DNA from: DATBVX01 sp963695985
Lineage (GTDB): Bacteria; Pseudomonadota; Gammaproteobacteria; Steroidobacterales; Steroidobacteraceae
DNA length: 64,000 bases
Direction: 5' to 3'
NCBI GenBank assembly: GCA_963695985.1
Contig: CAVOIC010000005.1
Location: 62,001 to 126,000 of the forward strand
In this document: piece after piece, positions 1 to 8,998 of the stretch
How positions within the stretch are numbered: the stretch's first letter is position 1
How the letters are laid out: each line of letters starts with the position of its first letter
The notes under the pieces: model-generated
Told to the model about the DNA's origin: nothing
What the model saw: only the letters and a program-made list of their open reading frames with translations
Databases searched by the model: none
Translations under genes and position numbers: made by a program

Positions 1-35
1 AGTTTGTTGATGTGGCTGATCAGTGACCCGTCAGT

Positions 36-112
36 GGTGGACGTAGCTCAGTTGGTAGAGCCCCGGATTGTGATTCCGGCCGTCGTGGGTTCGAGTCCCA
101 TCGTCCACCCCA
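36..112 (+). tRNA. tRNA-His (anticodon GTG)
   Basis: The sequence folds as a full cloverleaf with anticodon GTG at 70-72. The extra G at position -1 typical of tRNA-His is present at 36, the acceptor stem pairs 37-43 with 102-108, and the CCA end is encoded at 110-112. The TpsiC arm (GGGTTCGAGTCCC) is canonical. It lies 80 bp upstream of the molybdenum hydroxylase genes on the same strand. Confidence 0.95.
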
Positions 113-191
113 ACTTCCATGTCGCGTGCGATTAGCATGTCGCGCTGACGTCTCTAAATGCCCACCCAGCGAGCCAGGAGGAAGTCTCTCG

Positions 192-653
192 ATGGAACTC
201 ACAGTCAATGGCAGGACTCACGAAGTCACGGTTCCTGATGACATGCCCCTGTTGTGGGTGTTGCGCGACGTGCTGGGTCTCACCGGCACTAAGTACGGTT
301 GCGGTATGTCGCTATGTGGTGCGTGCACGGTACTCGTGGGGAACGAGCCGGTGCGATCGTGCACTCGGCCCGTGTCCACAATCGGGGGCCTGCCGGTCAC
401 GACGGTCGAGGGTCTCGCCGGCAACGGCCTGCACCCGGTGCAGCAGGCCTGGATCGACGCGGACGTCGTGCAGTGTGGTTACTGCCAGTCCGGCCAGGTG
501 ATGACCGCCGTCGCGCTGCTTAAGTCCAAACCCAGGCCGACGGATCAGGATATCGATGCGGCGTTCGCCGGAAACATTTGTCGCTGCGGAACGTATCAGA
601 GGATCCGCGCGGCTGTTCACCGGGCAGCGAGCAGTATGGGAGAACGGAAATGA
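192..653 (+). CDS. (2Fe-2S) small subunit of a xanthine-oxidase-family molybdenum hydroxylase (isoquinoline 1-oxidoreductase alpha type)
   Basis: This 153-aa protein is the electron-transfer subunit of a molybdenum hydroxylase and carries two [2Fe-2S] clusters. The plant-ferredoxin-type cluster is ligated by Cys37, Cys42, Cys45 and Cys57. The second cluster, in the helical domain, uses Cys95, Cys98, Cys130 and Cys132 (CGYCQSGQ and ICRCGTY motifs). The start ATG at 192 is chosen because an AGGAGG ribosome site lies about 10 nt upstream; the frame could open at 126, but that adds an unconserved tail. Its stop overlaps the ATG of the large subunit (ATGA), so the two are translationally coupled. 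No FAD subunit is adjacent, as is usual for the IorAB-like branch. The actual substrate cannot be read from sequence. Confidence 0.92.
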   Translation: MELTVNGRTHEVTVPDDMPLLWVLRDVLGLTGTKYGCGMSLCGACTVLVGNEPVRSCTRPVSTIGGLPVTTVEGLAGNGLHPVQQAWIDADVVQCGYCQSGQVMTAVALLKSKPRPTDQDIDAAFAGNICRCGTYQRIRAAVHRAASSMGERK

Positions 654-2821
654 GCACCGTGAACGCTGGACGCCGGCGATTCCTCGTGGCGACGACAAGC
701 GCTACGGCCGGCCTCGTCATCGCCTTTCAGGTGCCTCTTGCCGTGCGTCTCGCGCGTGCACAGCAGAATCCTGACGCCCCGCGCCCGTTGCCGCCCCCGA
801 ACGCATTCCTGCAGATCCATCCCGACGACTCGGTGACGGTTCGCCTGGCCCACGCGGAAATGGGGCAGGGCGTGTGGACCTCGCTCGCCATGCTGATCGC
901 CGAGGAGCTCGATTGCGACTGGAGCAAGTTGCGTGTCGAGCATGCGCCCGCGGCGCCCGTATACGCGCACACCTTGATGGGGCTCCAGATGACGGGCGGC
1001 TCGACCAGCACGTGGTCCGAATTCGACCGTTACCGCCAGGTAGGCGCGATGGCGCGTGACATGCTGGTGCGGGCCGCGGCCGCCGACTGGCAGGTTGCGC
1101 CGTCGGAATGCCGCACCGAGAACGGCGTCGTTATCCATGAAGGCAAGCGGCTCTCTTACGGCGCGCTGGCGGCGAAAGCCGAGTCGCTGGCACCACCGAC
1201 GCAGATCGCGCTCAAATCGTCGCGGGACTGGAAGATCATCGGCAAGCCGACGAAGCGACTCGACTCGCGCGAGAAGGTGACCGGCGCAGCGCAGTTCGGC
1301 CTCGACGTGCGCTTGCCCGGCATGTTGGTGGCGGTTGTCGCGCGGCCGCCCGTCTTCGGCGGGCAGGTGAAGTCATTCGACGCCAGTGCTGCGAAGGCAG
1401 TCCCCGGAGTGCGCACCGTCGTGCAGGTTCCTTCGGGCGTCGCGGTTGTGGCCGAGAACTTCTGGGTGGCGAAAGTCGGGCGTGATGCGCTCAAGGTGGA
1501 GTGGGACCTCGGCCCGGGCGCAACGGTCGATTCGGACGCGTTGCGTGAGGAGTATCGGCGCATTGCGCGCACGCCCGGGGCGATTGCGGCGCAGGCCGGG
1601 GATCTGGGAGCTGAAACATTCAAGCCGACGCTCGAGGCCGAGTACGACGTTCCGTATCTGGCACATGCGATGATGGAGCCGCTCAACTGCGTGGCACGCC
1701 TTGCGCCCGACTCCTGCGAGTTGTGGCTCGGCACGCAGTTTCAGACCATCGATCAGAAAGCGGCGGCCGAGGTCGCGGGCCTGAAACCCGAGCAGGTCAC
1801 GATCCACACGACGTTCCTCGGCGGCGGTTTCGGTCGCCGAGCGACAGGTTCTGCGCACGTTGTCCGCGAGGCCGTAGCCATTGCGAAAGCGGTTGGCGCG
1901 CCGGTCAAGGTGGTCTGGACGCGCGAGGATGACATGCAGGGCGGATACTACCGGCCGCAGTGGTATCACCGGGTCGCCGTGCAGGTCGACGCAAATGGCC
2001 TGCCGAACCGTTGGGATCACTCGATCGTGGGGCAGTCGCTGTTCGAGGGCACGCCGTTCGCCAGTTTCATCAAGGATGGAGTGGAAGGCGCGGCGGTCGA
2101 AGGCGTGAGCGATTCGCCGTATCTCAAGGGGACGTCGGCGCATCGCGTCTCTTTGCACATGCCGAAACTGCCGGTGCCGGTGCTCTGGTGGCGCTCGGTC
2201 GGCCATTCTCAGAACGCGTTCGTGATGGAAAGCGTCATCGATGAGCTGGCGAGTGCAGCGAAGCAGGATCCCCTCGAATACCGACGGCGGCTCCTCGCGG
2301 ATCATCCCCGCGACCTGGGAGTGCTGAATCTCGCCGCGGAAAAGGCGGGATGGGGCAAACCTTTGCCGCGGGGGCGCGCTCGCGGTCTCGCCGTGCACGA
2401 ATCGTTCGGCTCGTGGGTGGCAGAGGTCGCCGAAGTCTCGCTCGATTCGGGGAGGGTGCGCGTGCACCGTGTCGTGTGCGCGATCGACTGCGGCATCTGC
2501 GTGAATCCCGAAGGCGTTCGTGCACAGATGGAGTCGGGAATCGTGTATGGGCTTTCGGCGGCACTTTACGGCCGCATCACCCTCAAGGAAGGCCGCGTGC
2601 AGCAGTCGAACTTCCATGACTACATGGTGCTGCGCATGCCCGAGATGCCTCTCGTCGAGGTGCACATCGTGCCGAGCGGCGAAAAGTCCGGTGGTGCGGG
2701 CGAGCCAGGTACGCCGCCGATCGCGCCGGCCGTCGCCAACGCTATTTTCGCGCTGACCGGACGTCGCCTACGCAGCCTGCCCTTCGATCTGTCCGAGGGA
2801 GGCTCCGCTGCCACAGGCTGA
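650..2821 (+). CDS. Molybdopterin-binding large subunit of an aldehyde/isoquinoline-type oxidoreductase, Tat-exported
   Basis: This 723-aa catalytic subunit of the xanthine oxidase family partners with the [2Fe-2S] protein just upstream. The N-terminus has a twin-arginine leader (RRRFLVATTSATAG, residues about 7-20), so the complex is probably folded with its cofactors and exported to the periplasm. The molybdopterin loop GGGFGRR is visible near residue 415, and the GEPGTPP segment near the C-terminus carries the glutamate that acts as catalytic base in this family. The start at 650 overlaps the previous stop; an in-frame start at 578 would bury the Tat signal and is rejected. No cytochrome c subunit or XdhC-type maturation gene follows. 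The substrate is probably an aldehyde or N-heterocycle, but this is family inference only. Confidence 0.9.
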   Translation: MSTVNAGRRRFLVATTSATAGLVIAFQVPLAVRLARAQQNPDAPRPLPPPNAFLQIHPDDSVTVRLAHAEMGQGVWTSLAMLIAEELDCDWSKLRVEHAPAAPVYAHTLMGLQMTGGSTSTWSEFDRYRQVGAMARDMLVRAAAADWQVAPSECRTENGVVIHEGKRLSYGALAAKAESLAPPTQIALKSSRDWKIIGKPTKRLDSREKVTGAAQFGLDVRLPGMLVAVVARPPVFGGQVKSFDASAAKAVPGVRTVVQVPSGVAVVAENFWVAKVGRDALKVEWDLGPGATVDSDALREEYRRIARTPGAIAAQAGDLGAETFKPTLEAEYDVPYLAHAMMEPLNCVARLAPDSCELWLGTQFQTIDQKAAAEVAGLKPEQVTIHTTFLGGGFGRRATGSAHVVREAVAIAKAVGAPVKVVWTREDDMQGGYYRPQWYHRVAVQVDANGLPNRWDHSIVGQSLFEGTPFASFIKDGVEGAAVEGVSDSPYLKGTSAHRVSLHMPKLPVPVLWWRSVGHSQNAFVMESVIDELASAAKQDPLEYRRRLLADHPRDLGVLNLAAEKAGWGKPLPRGRARGLAVHESFGSWVAEVAEVSLDSGRVRVHRVVCAIDCGICVNPEGVRAQMESGIVYGLSAALYGRITLKEGRVQQSNFHDYMVLRMPEMPLVEVHIVPSGEKSGGAGEPGTPPIAPAVANAIFALTGRRLRSLPFDLSEGGSAATG

Positions 2822-2922
2822 CGGTTCACGGCGGACCACGGCTCACGCCACCTTCTGACGCCGGGAACACGGTCGCCGGCTCGTCCTGTTGCCACTGCGA
2901 TAGCGAGCCGCGAGGATCTCCC

Positions 2923-5358
2923 ATGAGTACCGAGACTATTTCCAGACGTCACGTCTCCCGCCCAGCGTCCGTTTCCGAAGGCGAGGTCCGCAAGCTGGAC
3001 GCGCTGTGGCGCGCCTCGAACTACCTTTCGGTAGGCCAGATCTACCTGCTCGACAACCCACTGCTGCGCAAGCCGCTGGCGCGCGAGCACGTCAAGCCGC
3101 GCCTGCTCGGACATTGGGGCACCACGCCCGGGCTTAACTTTCTTTACGTGCACCTGAATCGGGTCATCAGGAAGCATGACCTCGACATGATCTACGTCAT
3201 CGGTCCCGGCCACGGCGGTCCGGCGCTGGTCGCGCACGCCTACCTCGAGGGGACCTATAGCGAGGTGTACCCGAACATCAGCCAGGACGAGGAGGGCATG
3301 CAGCGGCTGTTCAAGCAGTTCAGCTTTCCGGGCGGCATCCCCAGCCACGTGGCACCGGAGACACCTGGTTCGATCCACGAGGGGGGTGAGCTCGGGTACT
3401 CGTTGTCTCACGCCTACGGTGCGGCGTTCGACAACCCGAACCTGATCGTGGCGTGCGTCATCGGAGACGGCGAGGCCGAGACCGGCCCGCTGGCGACGGG
3501 GTGGCACGGCAACAAGTTCCTGAACGCGACCCGCGACGGATGTGTGCTGCCAATCCTGCACTTGAACGGCTACAAAATCGCCAACCCCTGCTTCCTGGCC
3601 CGCATCCCGAAGGAGGAGCTTACAAAACTGATGGAGGGCTATGGCTACAAGCCCTACTTCGTCGAGGGTGACGAGCCCATGGCGATGCACCAGGAGATGA
3701 CTGCAACGCTCGAGCAGGTCGTCGGCGACATCCATCAGATCTGGGCGGAGGCGCGCGAGCGCGGCATCCAGGCGCGGCCGACCTGGCCGATGATCGTGCT
3801 GCGCACGCCGAAGGGCTGGACCTGCCCGCGCGAGATCGACGGCAAGCTCTGTGAGGGCTACTGGCGCAGCCACCAGGTCCCGATGGGTGACATGGACAAG
3901 CCCGAGCACATCGCCATCCTCGAGCGATGGATGCGAAGCTATCGTCCCGAAGAGCTCTTCGACGCGAAGGGCAAGCTCAAGCCCGAGCTTGCGGAGCTTG
4001 CGCCAAGCGCCGAGCGCCGGATGAGCGCCAACCCGCACACCAACGGCGGCGTGCTCCTTCAGGACCTGCGCCTGCCCGACTTTCGCGAATACGCGATCGA
4101 AGTCCGCAACCCGGGCGCAGTGTCGGCCGAGGCGACTCGTCTGCAGGGAAAGTACCTGCGCGACGTGATGAAGCTGAATCTGGATCAGAAGAATTTTCGC
4201 ATCTTCAGTCCCGACGAGAACAACTCCAACCGCTGGCAGGACATCCTCGAGGTCACGAATCGCTGCTTCGTGGCCGAGATCCTGCCGGAAGACGACCACC
4301 TCGCACCCGACGGCCGAGTGATGGAAGTGCTCTCGGAGCATCAGTGCCAGGGGTGGCTGGAGGGCTACCTGCTCACGGGCAGGCACGGTTTCTTCAGTTG
4401 CTACGAGGCGTTCATCCACATCGTCGACTCCATGTTTAATCAGCACGCCAAGTGGCTGAAGGTGTGCAATCACATTCCGTGGCGGCGTCCGATTGCGTCG
4501 CTCAACTACCTCCTGAGCTCCCACGTCTGGCGGCAGGATCACAATGGCTTCAGCCATCAGGATCCGGGCTTCATCGATCACGTGGTCAACAAGAAGGCAG
4601 AGGTGATCCGCGTATACCTGCCCCCAGATGGGAACACGCTGCTGTGGATCACCAACCAATGCCTGCGCAGCCGCAACTGTGTGAACGTGATCGTGGCCGG
4701 CAAACAGCCGGCTCCGCAGTGGCTCAGCATGGACCAGGCGATCAAGCACTGCACCGCCGGTATCGGGATGTGGGAGTGGGCCAGCAATGACCAGGGGAGC
4801 GACCCCGACGTGGTCATGGCGTGCTGCGGCGACGTGCCCACGCTCGAGACACTGGCTGCCGTTCAGCTCCTGCGTAATCATGCGCCGGAGCTCAAGATCC
4901 GCGTGATCAACGTCGTAGACCTGATGCGGCTGCAGCCGGCGGAAGAGCACCCACACGGTCTCCCTGACGCCGAGTTCGATTTCCTGTTCACCAAGGACAA
5001 GCCGATCATCTTTGCCTTTCACGGCTATCCGTGGCTGATTCATCGCCTGACCTACCGGCGCACGAATCACAAGCACCTGCACGTGCGCGGTTACAAGGAG
5101 GAGGGCACCACGACCACGCCGTTCGACATGACCGTGCTCAACAACCTCGATCGCTTCAGTCTTGCCCGCGATGTGATCGATCGCGTGCCGCAACTGGGCG
5201 CGCGTGCTGCCTACTTCAAGCAGGCCATCCGTGACAAGCTGATCGAGCACAAGCAGTACATCGAGACGCACGGCGAGGACATGCCGGAGATCACCGGCTG
5301 GCGCTGGATGGGGAAAACGGGCGCTCGCGGCACATCGACCGAAGGCGGCAACGTCTGA
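2923..5358 (+). CDS. xfp: Phosphoketolase (xylulose-5-P/fructose-6-P)
   Basis: This 811-aa thiamine-diphosphate enzyme cleaves xylulose 5-phosphate or fructose 6-phosphate with phosphate, giving acetyl phosphate plus glyceraldehyde 3-phosphate or erythrose 4-phosphate. Family signatures appear in order: LLGHWGTTPGLNF near residue 63, GPGHGGPA near residue 90, the ThDP-binding GDGEAETGP near residue 183, then the central and C-terminal transketolase-like domains. The length matches full-size phosphoketolases. The ATG at 2923 has a GAGGA site 6 nt upstream. It is the first gene of a same-strand set with a histidine phosphatase, phosphoglucomutase and transaldolase, all acting on sugar phosphates. 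No acetate kinase or phosphotransacetylase gene lies in the window. Confidence 0.96.
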   Translation: MSTETISRRHVSRPASVSEGEVRKLDALWRASNYLSVGQIYLLDNPLLRKPLAREHVKPRLLGHWGTTPGLNFLYVHLNRVIRKHDLDMIYVIGPGHGGPALVAHAYLEGTYSEVYPNISQDEEGMQRLFKQFSFPGGIPSHVAPETPGSIHEGGELGYSLSHAYGAAFDNPNLIVACVIGDGEAETGPLATGWHGNKFLNATRDGCVLPILHLNGYKIANPCFLARIPKEELTKLMEGYGYKPYFVEGDEPMAMHQEMTATLEQVVGDIHQIWAEARERGIQARPTWPMIVLRTPKGWTCPREIDGKLCEGYWRSHQVPMGDMDKPEHIAILERWMRSYRPEELFDAKGKLKPELAELAPSAERRMSANPHTNGGVLLQDLRLPDFREYAIEVRNPGAVSAEATRLQGKYLRDVMKLNLDQKNFRIFSPDENNSNRWQDILEVTNRCFVAEILPEDDHLAPDGRVMEVLSEHQCQGWLEGYLLTGRHGFFSCYEAFIHIVDSMFNQHAKWLKVCNHIPWRRPIASLNYLLSSHVWRQDHNGFSHQDPGFIDHVVNKKAEVIRVYLPPDGNTLLWITNQCLRSRNCVNVIVAGKQPAPQWLSMDQAIKHCTAGIGMWEWASNDQGSDPDVVMACCGDVPTLETLAAVQLLRNHAPELKIRVINVVDLMRLQPAEEHPHGLPDAEFDFLFTKDKPIIFAFHGYPWLIHRLTYRRTNHKHLHVRGYKEEGTTTTPFDMTVLNNLDRFSLARDVIDRVPQLGARAAYFKQAIRDKLIEHKQYIETHGEDMPEITGWRWMGKTGARGTSTEGGNV

Positions 5359-5387
5359 GCGCGCACGCTGCGGCGCAGAGTAATGAG

Positions 5388-5987
5388 ATGGCGCAGCAAC
5401 CTCCGCAACGAAGCGAAGTCTACCTTGTCCGCCATGGCGAGACCGAGTGGAGTCTTTCCGGGCGGCACACGGGAGTTACCGATGTTCCGTTGACGCAGAA
5501 CGGCCGCAGAGCAGCGAAGCTCCTCGAGCCGCTCTTTTCCACGACGGAGTTCGCCCTGGTTCTTTCGAGCCCTCTGCAGCGTGCGCGGGGCACGTGCGAA
5601 CTGGCAGGGTTAGGAAAGGAGATGCAGATCGATCCGGACCTGATGGAGTGGAACTATGGTGAGTACGAGGGCCTGACGTCCGAACAGATCCAGCACAGCG
5701 CACCGGGGTGGATGATCTTCGTCGACGGTTGTCCGGGGGGCGAGAGTCCGGAGCAAGTCGGAGCGCGGGTCGATCGGTTGATCAGCAGGGTGCAGGCGGT
5801 CGCGGGTCGTGTCGCCCTGTTCGCGCACGGTCATCTTTTCCGCGTCTTCGCAGCGCGCTGGATCGGACTACCGCCGGCGCATGGACGTCACTTACTTCTC
5901 GACACGTCCACGTTGAGTATTCTGAGTTACTACCAGGGTATTCCCGCGCTCAAGCGCTGGAACGACCCGATCGACAGGCGAGACTGA
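5388..5987 (+). CDS. Histidine phosphatase family protein (phosphoglycerate-mutase-like)
   Basis: This 199-aa protein belongs to the branch-1 histidine phosphatase superfamily. The LVRHGETEW motif supplies the phosphorylated His16 and neighbouring Arg15, and a second catalytic histidine lies in the FAHGHLFR segment near residue 146. Its size suits a broad or sugar-phosphate phosphatase (CobC/SixA/GpmB-like) better than a cofactor-dependent glycolytic mutase, which is longer. It sits 29 bp after the phosphoketolase gene and before pgm and tal. By context it may trim a sugar phosphate or bisphosphate in this pathway; the substrate is inference. Confidence 0.85.
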   Translation: MAQQPPQRSEVYLVRHGETEWSLSGRHTGVTDVPLTQNGRRAAKLLEPLFSTTEFALVLSSPLQRARGTCELAGLGKEMQIDPDLMEWNYGEYEGLTSEQIQHSAPGWMIFVDGCPGGESPEQVGARVDRLISRVQAVAGRVALFAHGHLFRVFAARWIGLPPAHGRHLLLDTSTLSILSYYQGIPALKRWNDPIDRRD

Positions 5988-6072
5988 TACCGTGTGCAGG
6001 CCTGGATGCTCTACGAACGGCAGGGGCTGAGTGATCAGGCGTGATGCGGCCTCGACGCAGGTACTGACACCC

Positions 6073-7716
6073 ATGACGCTCTCACCTTTGGCGGGCAAGC
6101 CGGCGTCGAAAGACATGCTGGTCGATTTGGCGCGGCTCGAGCGCGAGTACTTCGAGCGCAAGCCGAATCTCGAGGATCCTGCTCAGCGCGTCAGCTTCGG
6201 CACCAGCGGCCACCGCGGCTCGTCTCTCAACGGCTCGTTCACTGAAGCCCATATCCTCGCCATGAGCCAGGCCATCTGTGACTATAGGCGCGGACAGCAC
6301 ATCGACGGCCCGCTCTACCTCGGCAAGGACACCCATGCGCTGTCGCGTCCCGCCGAGCGCACGGCCCTCGAGGTCCTCGTGGCGAACGGGGTGGAGACCG
6401 TGATCCAGAAGGACGACGGCGTGACGCCGACGCCGGTGATCTCGCGAGCCATCCTGGCGTACAACCGCGGCCGTGCTGAGCACCTCGCCGACGGTATCGT
6501 CATCACCCCCTCCCACAATCCACCGCAGGACGGCGGCTTCAAGTACAACCCTCCGGACGGCGGACCCGCCGACACCGGAGTGACTCGTTGGGTGCAGGAC
6601 CGCGCCAACGACCTTCTGGAACACGACAATGCCGGGGTGAAACGGCTGCCGCTCACGAGCGCGATGCGCGCGGCCAACCTGCACGTGCAGGATCTCGTCC
6701 TGCCTTACGTGAATGACCTGCGCAATGTCCTCGACATGGATGCGATCCGCGACGCCGGGCTCAAGCTCGCGGTAGATCCACTCGGTGGCGCCGCCGTGCA
6801 CTACTGGGAGCCCATCAACAGCGTTTACCGCCTCGACATCAACGTGGTGAATCACAGGATCGATCCCACGTTCTCCTTCATGACGGTGGATCACGATGGC
6901 GCGATCCGCATGGACTGCTCCAGCCCCTACGCGATGGCGCGACTCGTCGGCCTCAAGGATCGGTATCGGGTGGCTTTTGCGAACGACCCGGATGCCGATA
7001 GGCACGGGATCGTTACCCCCTCAGCGGGGCTCATGAATCCCAATCACTATCTGGCCGCCGCCATCCGCTACCTCCTCACGCATCGCCCCGACTGGCCGGA
7101 GAACGCAGTGGTCGGCAAGACGCTGGTGTCGAGCGGCATGATCGACCGTGTGGTGAGCGACTGCGGGCGCCGGCTCTTCGAGGTCCCGGTGGGCTTCAAG
7201 TGGTTCGTGCCGCGCCTCTTCGACGGCTCGTGCTGCTTCGGAGGCGAGGAGAGCGCGGGGGCAAGCTTCCTGCGCCGCGACGGCAGCGTGTGGACGACCG
7301 ACAAGGACGGTCTCATCATGAACCTGCTCGCTGCCGAGATGACTGCACGCACGGGTCGCGAGCCAGGTGAGCATTATCGCGAGCTCGTCTCGAAGTTCGG
7401 CCCGTCCTGCTACAGGCGGATCGACGCACCGGCCTTTCCCGAGCAGCGCGCCCGACTTGCCAAGCTCTCGCCGGACGCGGTCGCGGCGTCGACGCTGGCG
7501 GGCGAGCCGATCACAGGCAGGCTCACCCGGGCGCCCGGCAACGATGCTCCTATTGGTGGCCTCAAGGTGACGGCCGCCAGCGGCTGGTTCGCGGCACGAC
7601 CATCAGGCACCGAGAACATCTACAAGATCTACGCCGAGAGCTTCAAGGATTCCACTCACCTCGACGCCATCCTGCTCGAGGCGCGGGAGATCGTGAACGA
7701 GGCCCTCAAGGAATGA
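6073..7716 (+). CDS. pgm: Phosphoglucomutase (alpha-D-glucose phosphate-specific)
   Basis: This 547-aa enzyme interconverts glucose 1-phosphate and glucose 6-phosphate and so links central metabolism to UDP-glucose and polysaccharide synthesis. It is collinear with E. coli Pgm (546 aa). The phosphoserine loop TPSHNPP has Ser147, the metal-binding loop reads FANDPDADRHG, the sugar-binding loop is GGEESAGAS, and the C-terminal phosphate-binding loop is RPSGTEN. The ATG at 6073 fits the family length; a GTG at 6031 in the same frame would add 14 residues. Only 4 bp separate its stop from the transaldolase ATG, indicating one transcript. Confidence 0.95.
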   Translation: MTLSPLAGKPASKDMLVDLARLEREYFERKPNLEDPAQRVSFGTSGHRGSSLNGSFTEAHILAMSQAICDYRRGQHIDGPLYLGKDTHALSRPAERTALEVLVANGVETVIQKDDGVTPTPVISRAILAYNRGRAEHLADGIVITPSHNPPQDGGFKYNPPDGGPADTGVTRWVQDRANDLLEHDNAGVKRLPLTSAMRAANLHVQDLVLPYVNDLRNVLDMDAIRDAGLKLAVDPLGGAAVHYWEPINSVYRLDINVVNHRIDPTFSFMTVDHDGAIRMDCSSPYAMARLVGLKDRYRVAFANDPDADRHGIVTPSAGLMNPNHYLAAAIRYLLTHRPDWPENAVVGKTLVSSGMIDRVVSDCGRRLFEVPVGFKWFVPRLFDGSCCFGGEESAGASFLRRDGSVWTTDKDGLIMNLLAAEMTARTGREPGEHYRELVSKFGPSCYRRIDAPAFPEQRARLAKLSPDAVAASTLAGEPITGRLTRAPGNDAPIGGLKVTAASGWFAARPSGTENIYKIYAESFKDSTHLDAILLEAREIVNEALKE

Positions 7717-7720
7717 CAGC

Positions 7721-8806
7721 ATGAAAGCGACCCAGGAGCTTCACGATCTGGGCCAGAGCCTGTGGCTCGACAACATCACGCGCGATCTGCTCGATCAGGG
7801 CATCCTGCAGCGTTATATCGATGAGCTCTACATCACGGGGCTGACTTCGAACCCGACGATCTTCGAGAACGCGATCAAGAACAGCACGGCCTACGACGCG
7901 GCGATCCGCAAGAAGCGCAACGAGGGAAAGTCGGGAGAGGAGTTGTTCTTCGAGCTCGCACTCGAGGATCTCACTCGCGCCGCCGATCTCTTCCGACCCA
8001 CCCATGACCGCACGAACGGCATCGACGGCTGGGTGTCGCTGGAAGTGTCGCCGTTACTCGCCTACGACACGGCGAGCACACTCGCCGAGGCCAAGCGTCT
8101 GCACGCGATGGCGGCGCGCCCGAATGTGCTCATCAAGATTCCCGGAACCCGAGAGGGCTTGCCCGCGATCGAGGAGGCGATCTTCGCCGGTGTTCCGATC
8201 AATGTGACACTGATCTTCTCGCGCGAGCATTACCTGGCGGCTGCCGAAGCGTTCATTCGGGGCATCGAGCGGCGTATCACTGCAGGATTGAAGCCTGACG
8301 TCGGCTCGGTGGCATCCCTGTTCGTTAGTCGCTGGGACGCCGCCGTCGCGAGCAAGGTGCCGGCCACGTTGCGCAACCGGCTCGGCATCGCGATCGCCAA
8401 GCGCACGTACAAGGCCTTCCGCGATGTGGTCAGTTCTGCGCGCTGGCAGCGCATCTACAATCTGGGCGGCCGCCCACAGCGACTGCTCTTCGCGAGCACG
8501 GGAACCAAGGACCCGCAGGCATCGGACGTTCTCTATGTCCGTTCGCTCGCCGCACCCTTCACGGTGAACACGATGCCCGAGAGCACGCTTAAGGCGTTTG
8601 CCACACACGGCGAGGTCGGCCCGCTGATCCCCGCCGATGGTGGCGACTGCGAGGAGATCCTTGCCGAGTTCGCCGCGGCCGGCATCGATATCGACGCCCT
8701 CGCGGCGCGACTGCAGAAGGACGGCGCCGCCTCGTTCGCGAAGTCCTGGAGCGCACTGATGACGGTGATCGAAGCGAAAAGCGCCGAACTGCAGAGGGCC
8801 GGCTAG
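7721..8806 (+). CDS. tal: Transaldolase
   Basis: This 361-aa TIM-barrel aldolase exchanges dihydroxyacetone units between sedoheptulose 7-phosphate/glyceraldehyde 3-phosphate and erythrose 4-phosphate/fructose 6-phosphate. The signature GLTSNPTIFENAI lies near residue 40, and the Schiff-base lysine is Lys139 in VLIKIPGT. The length and the N-terminal LHDLGQSLWLDNI resemble the long actinobacterial/cyanobacterial-type transaldolase rather than the 317-aa enterobacterial TalB. With phosphoketolase two genes upstream, it could recycle the erythrose 4-phosphate produced by fructose-6-phosphate cleavage. Confidence 0.95.
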   Translation: MKATQELHDLGQSLWLDNITRDLLDQGILQRYIDELYITGLTSNPTIFENAIKNSTAYDAAIRKKRNEGKSGEELFFELALEDLTRAADLFRPTHDRTNGIDGWVSLEVSPLLAYDTASTLAEAKRLHAMAARPNVLIKIPGTREGLPAIEEAIFAGVPINVTLIFSREHYLAAAEAFIRGIERRITAGLKPDVGSVASLFVSRWDAAVASKVPATLRNRLGIAIAKRTYKAFRDVVSSARWQRIYNLGGRPQRLLFASTGTKDPQASDVLYVRSLAAPFTVNTMPESTLKAFATHGEVGPLIPADGGDCEEILAEFAAAGIDIDALAARLQKDGAASFAKSWSALMTVIEAKSAELQRAG

Positions 8807-8880
8807 GTAACGCGCCGGCTATACCCAAGACTCGCGACGCTGGGTAGAATGCGCGCCCTCGCGATTGATCCCGCCGAGAC

Positions 8881-8956
<76 letters not shown>

Positions 8957-8998
8957 AGATCAGATTTCGTGTGTCCCGCATCGTTGAGGACGGGCTCA

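Noticed and set aside
2620..5271. An 883-codon open frame on the minus strand opposite the phosphoketolase gene
   Set aside because: It mirrors a highly conserved plus-strand enzyme, has no recognisable motif and low-complexity His/Val/Leu-rich translation, as expected from antisense of GC-rich codons.
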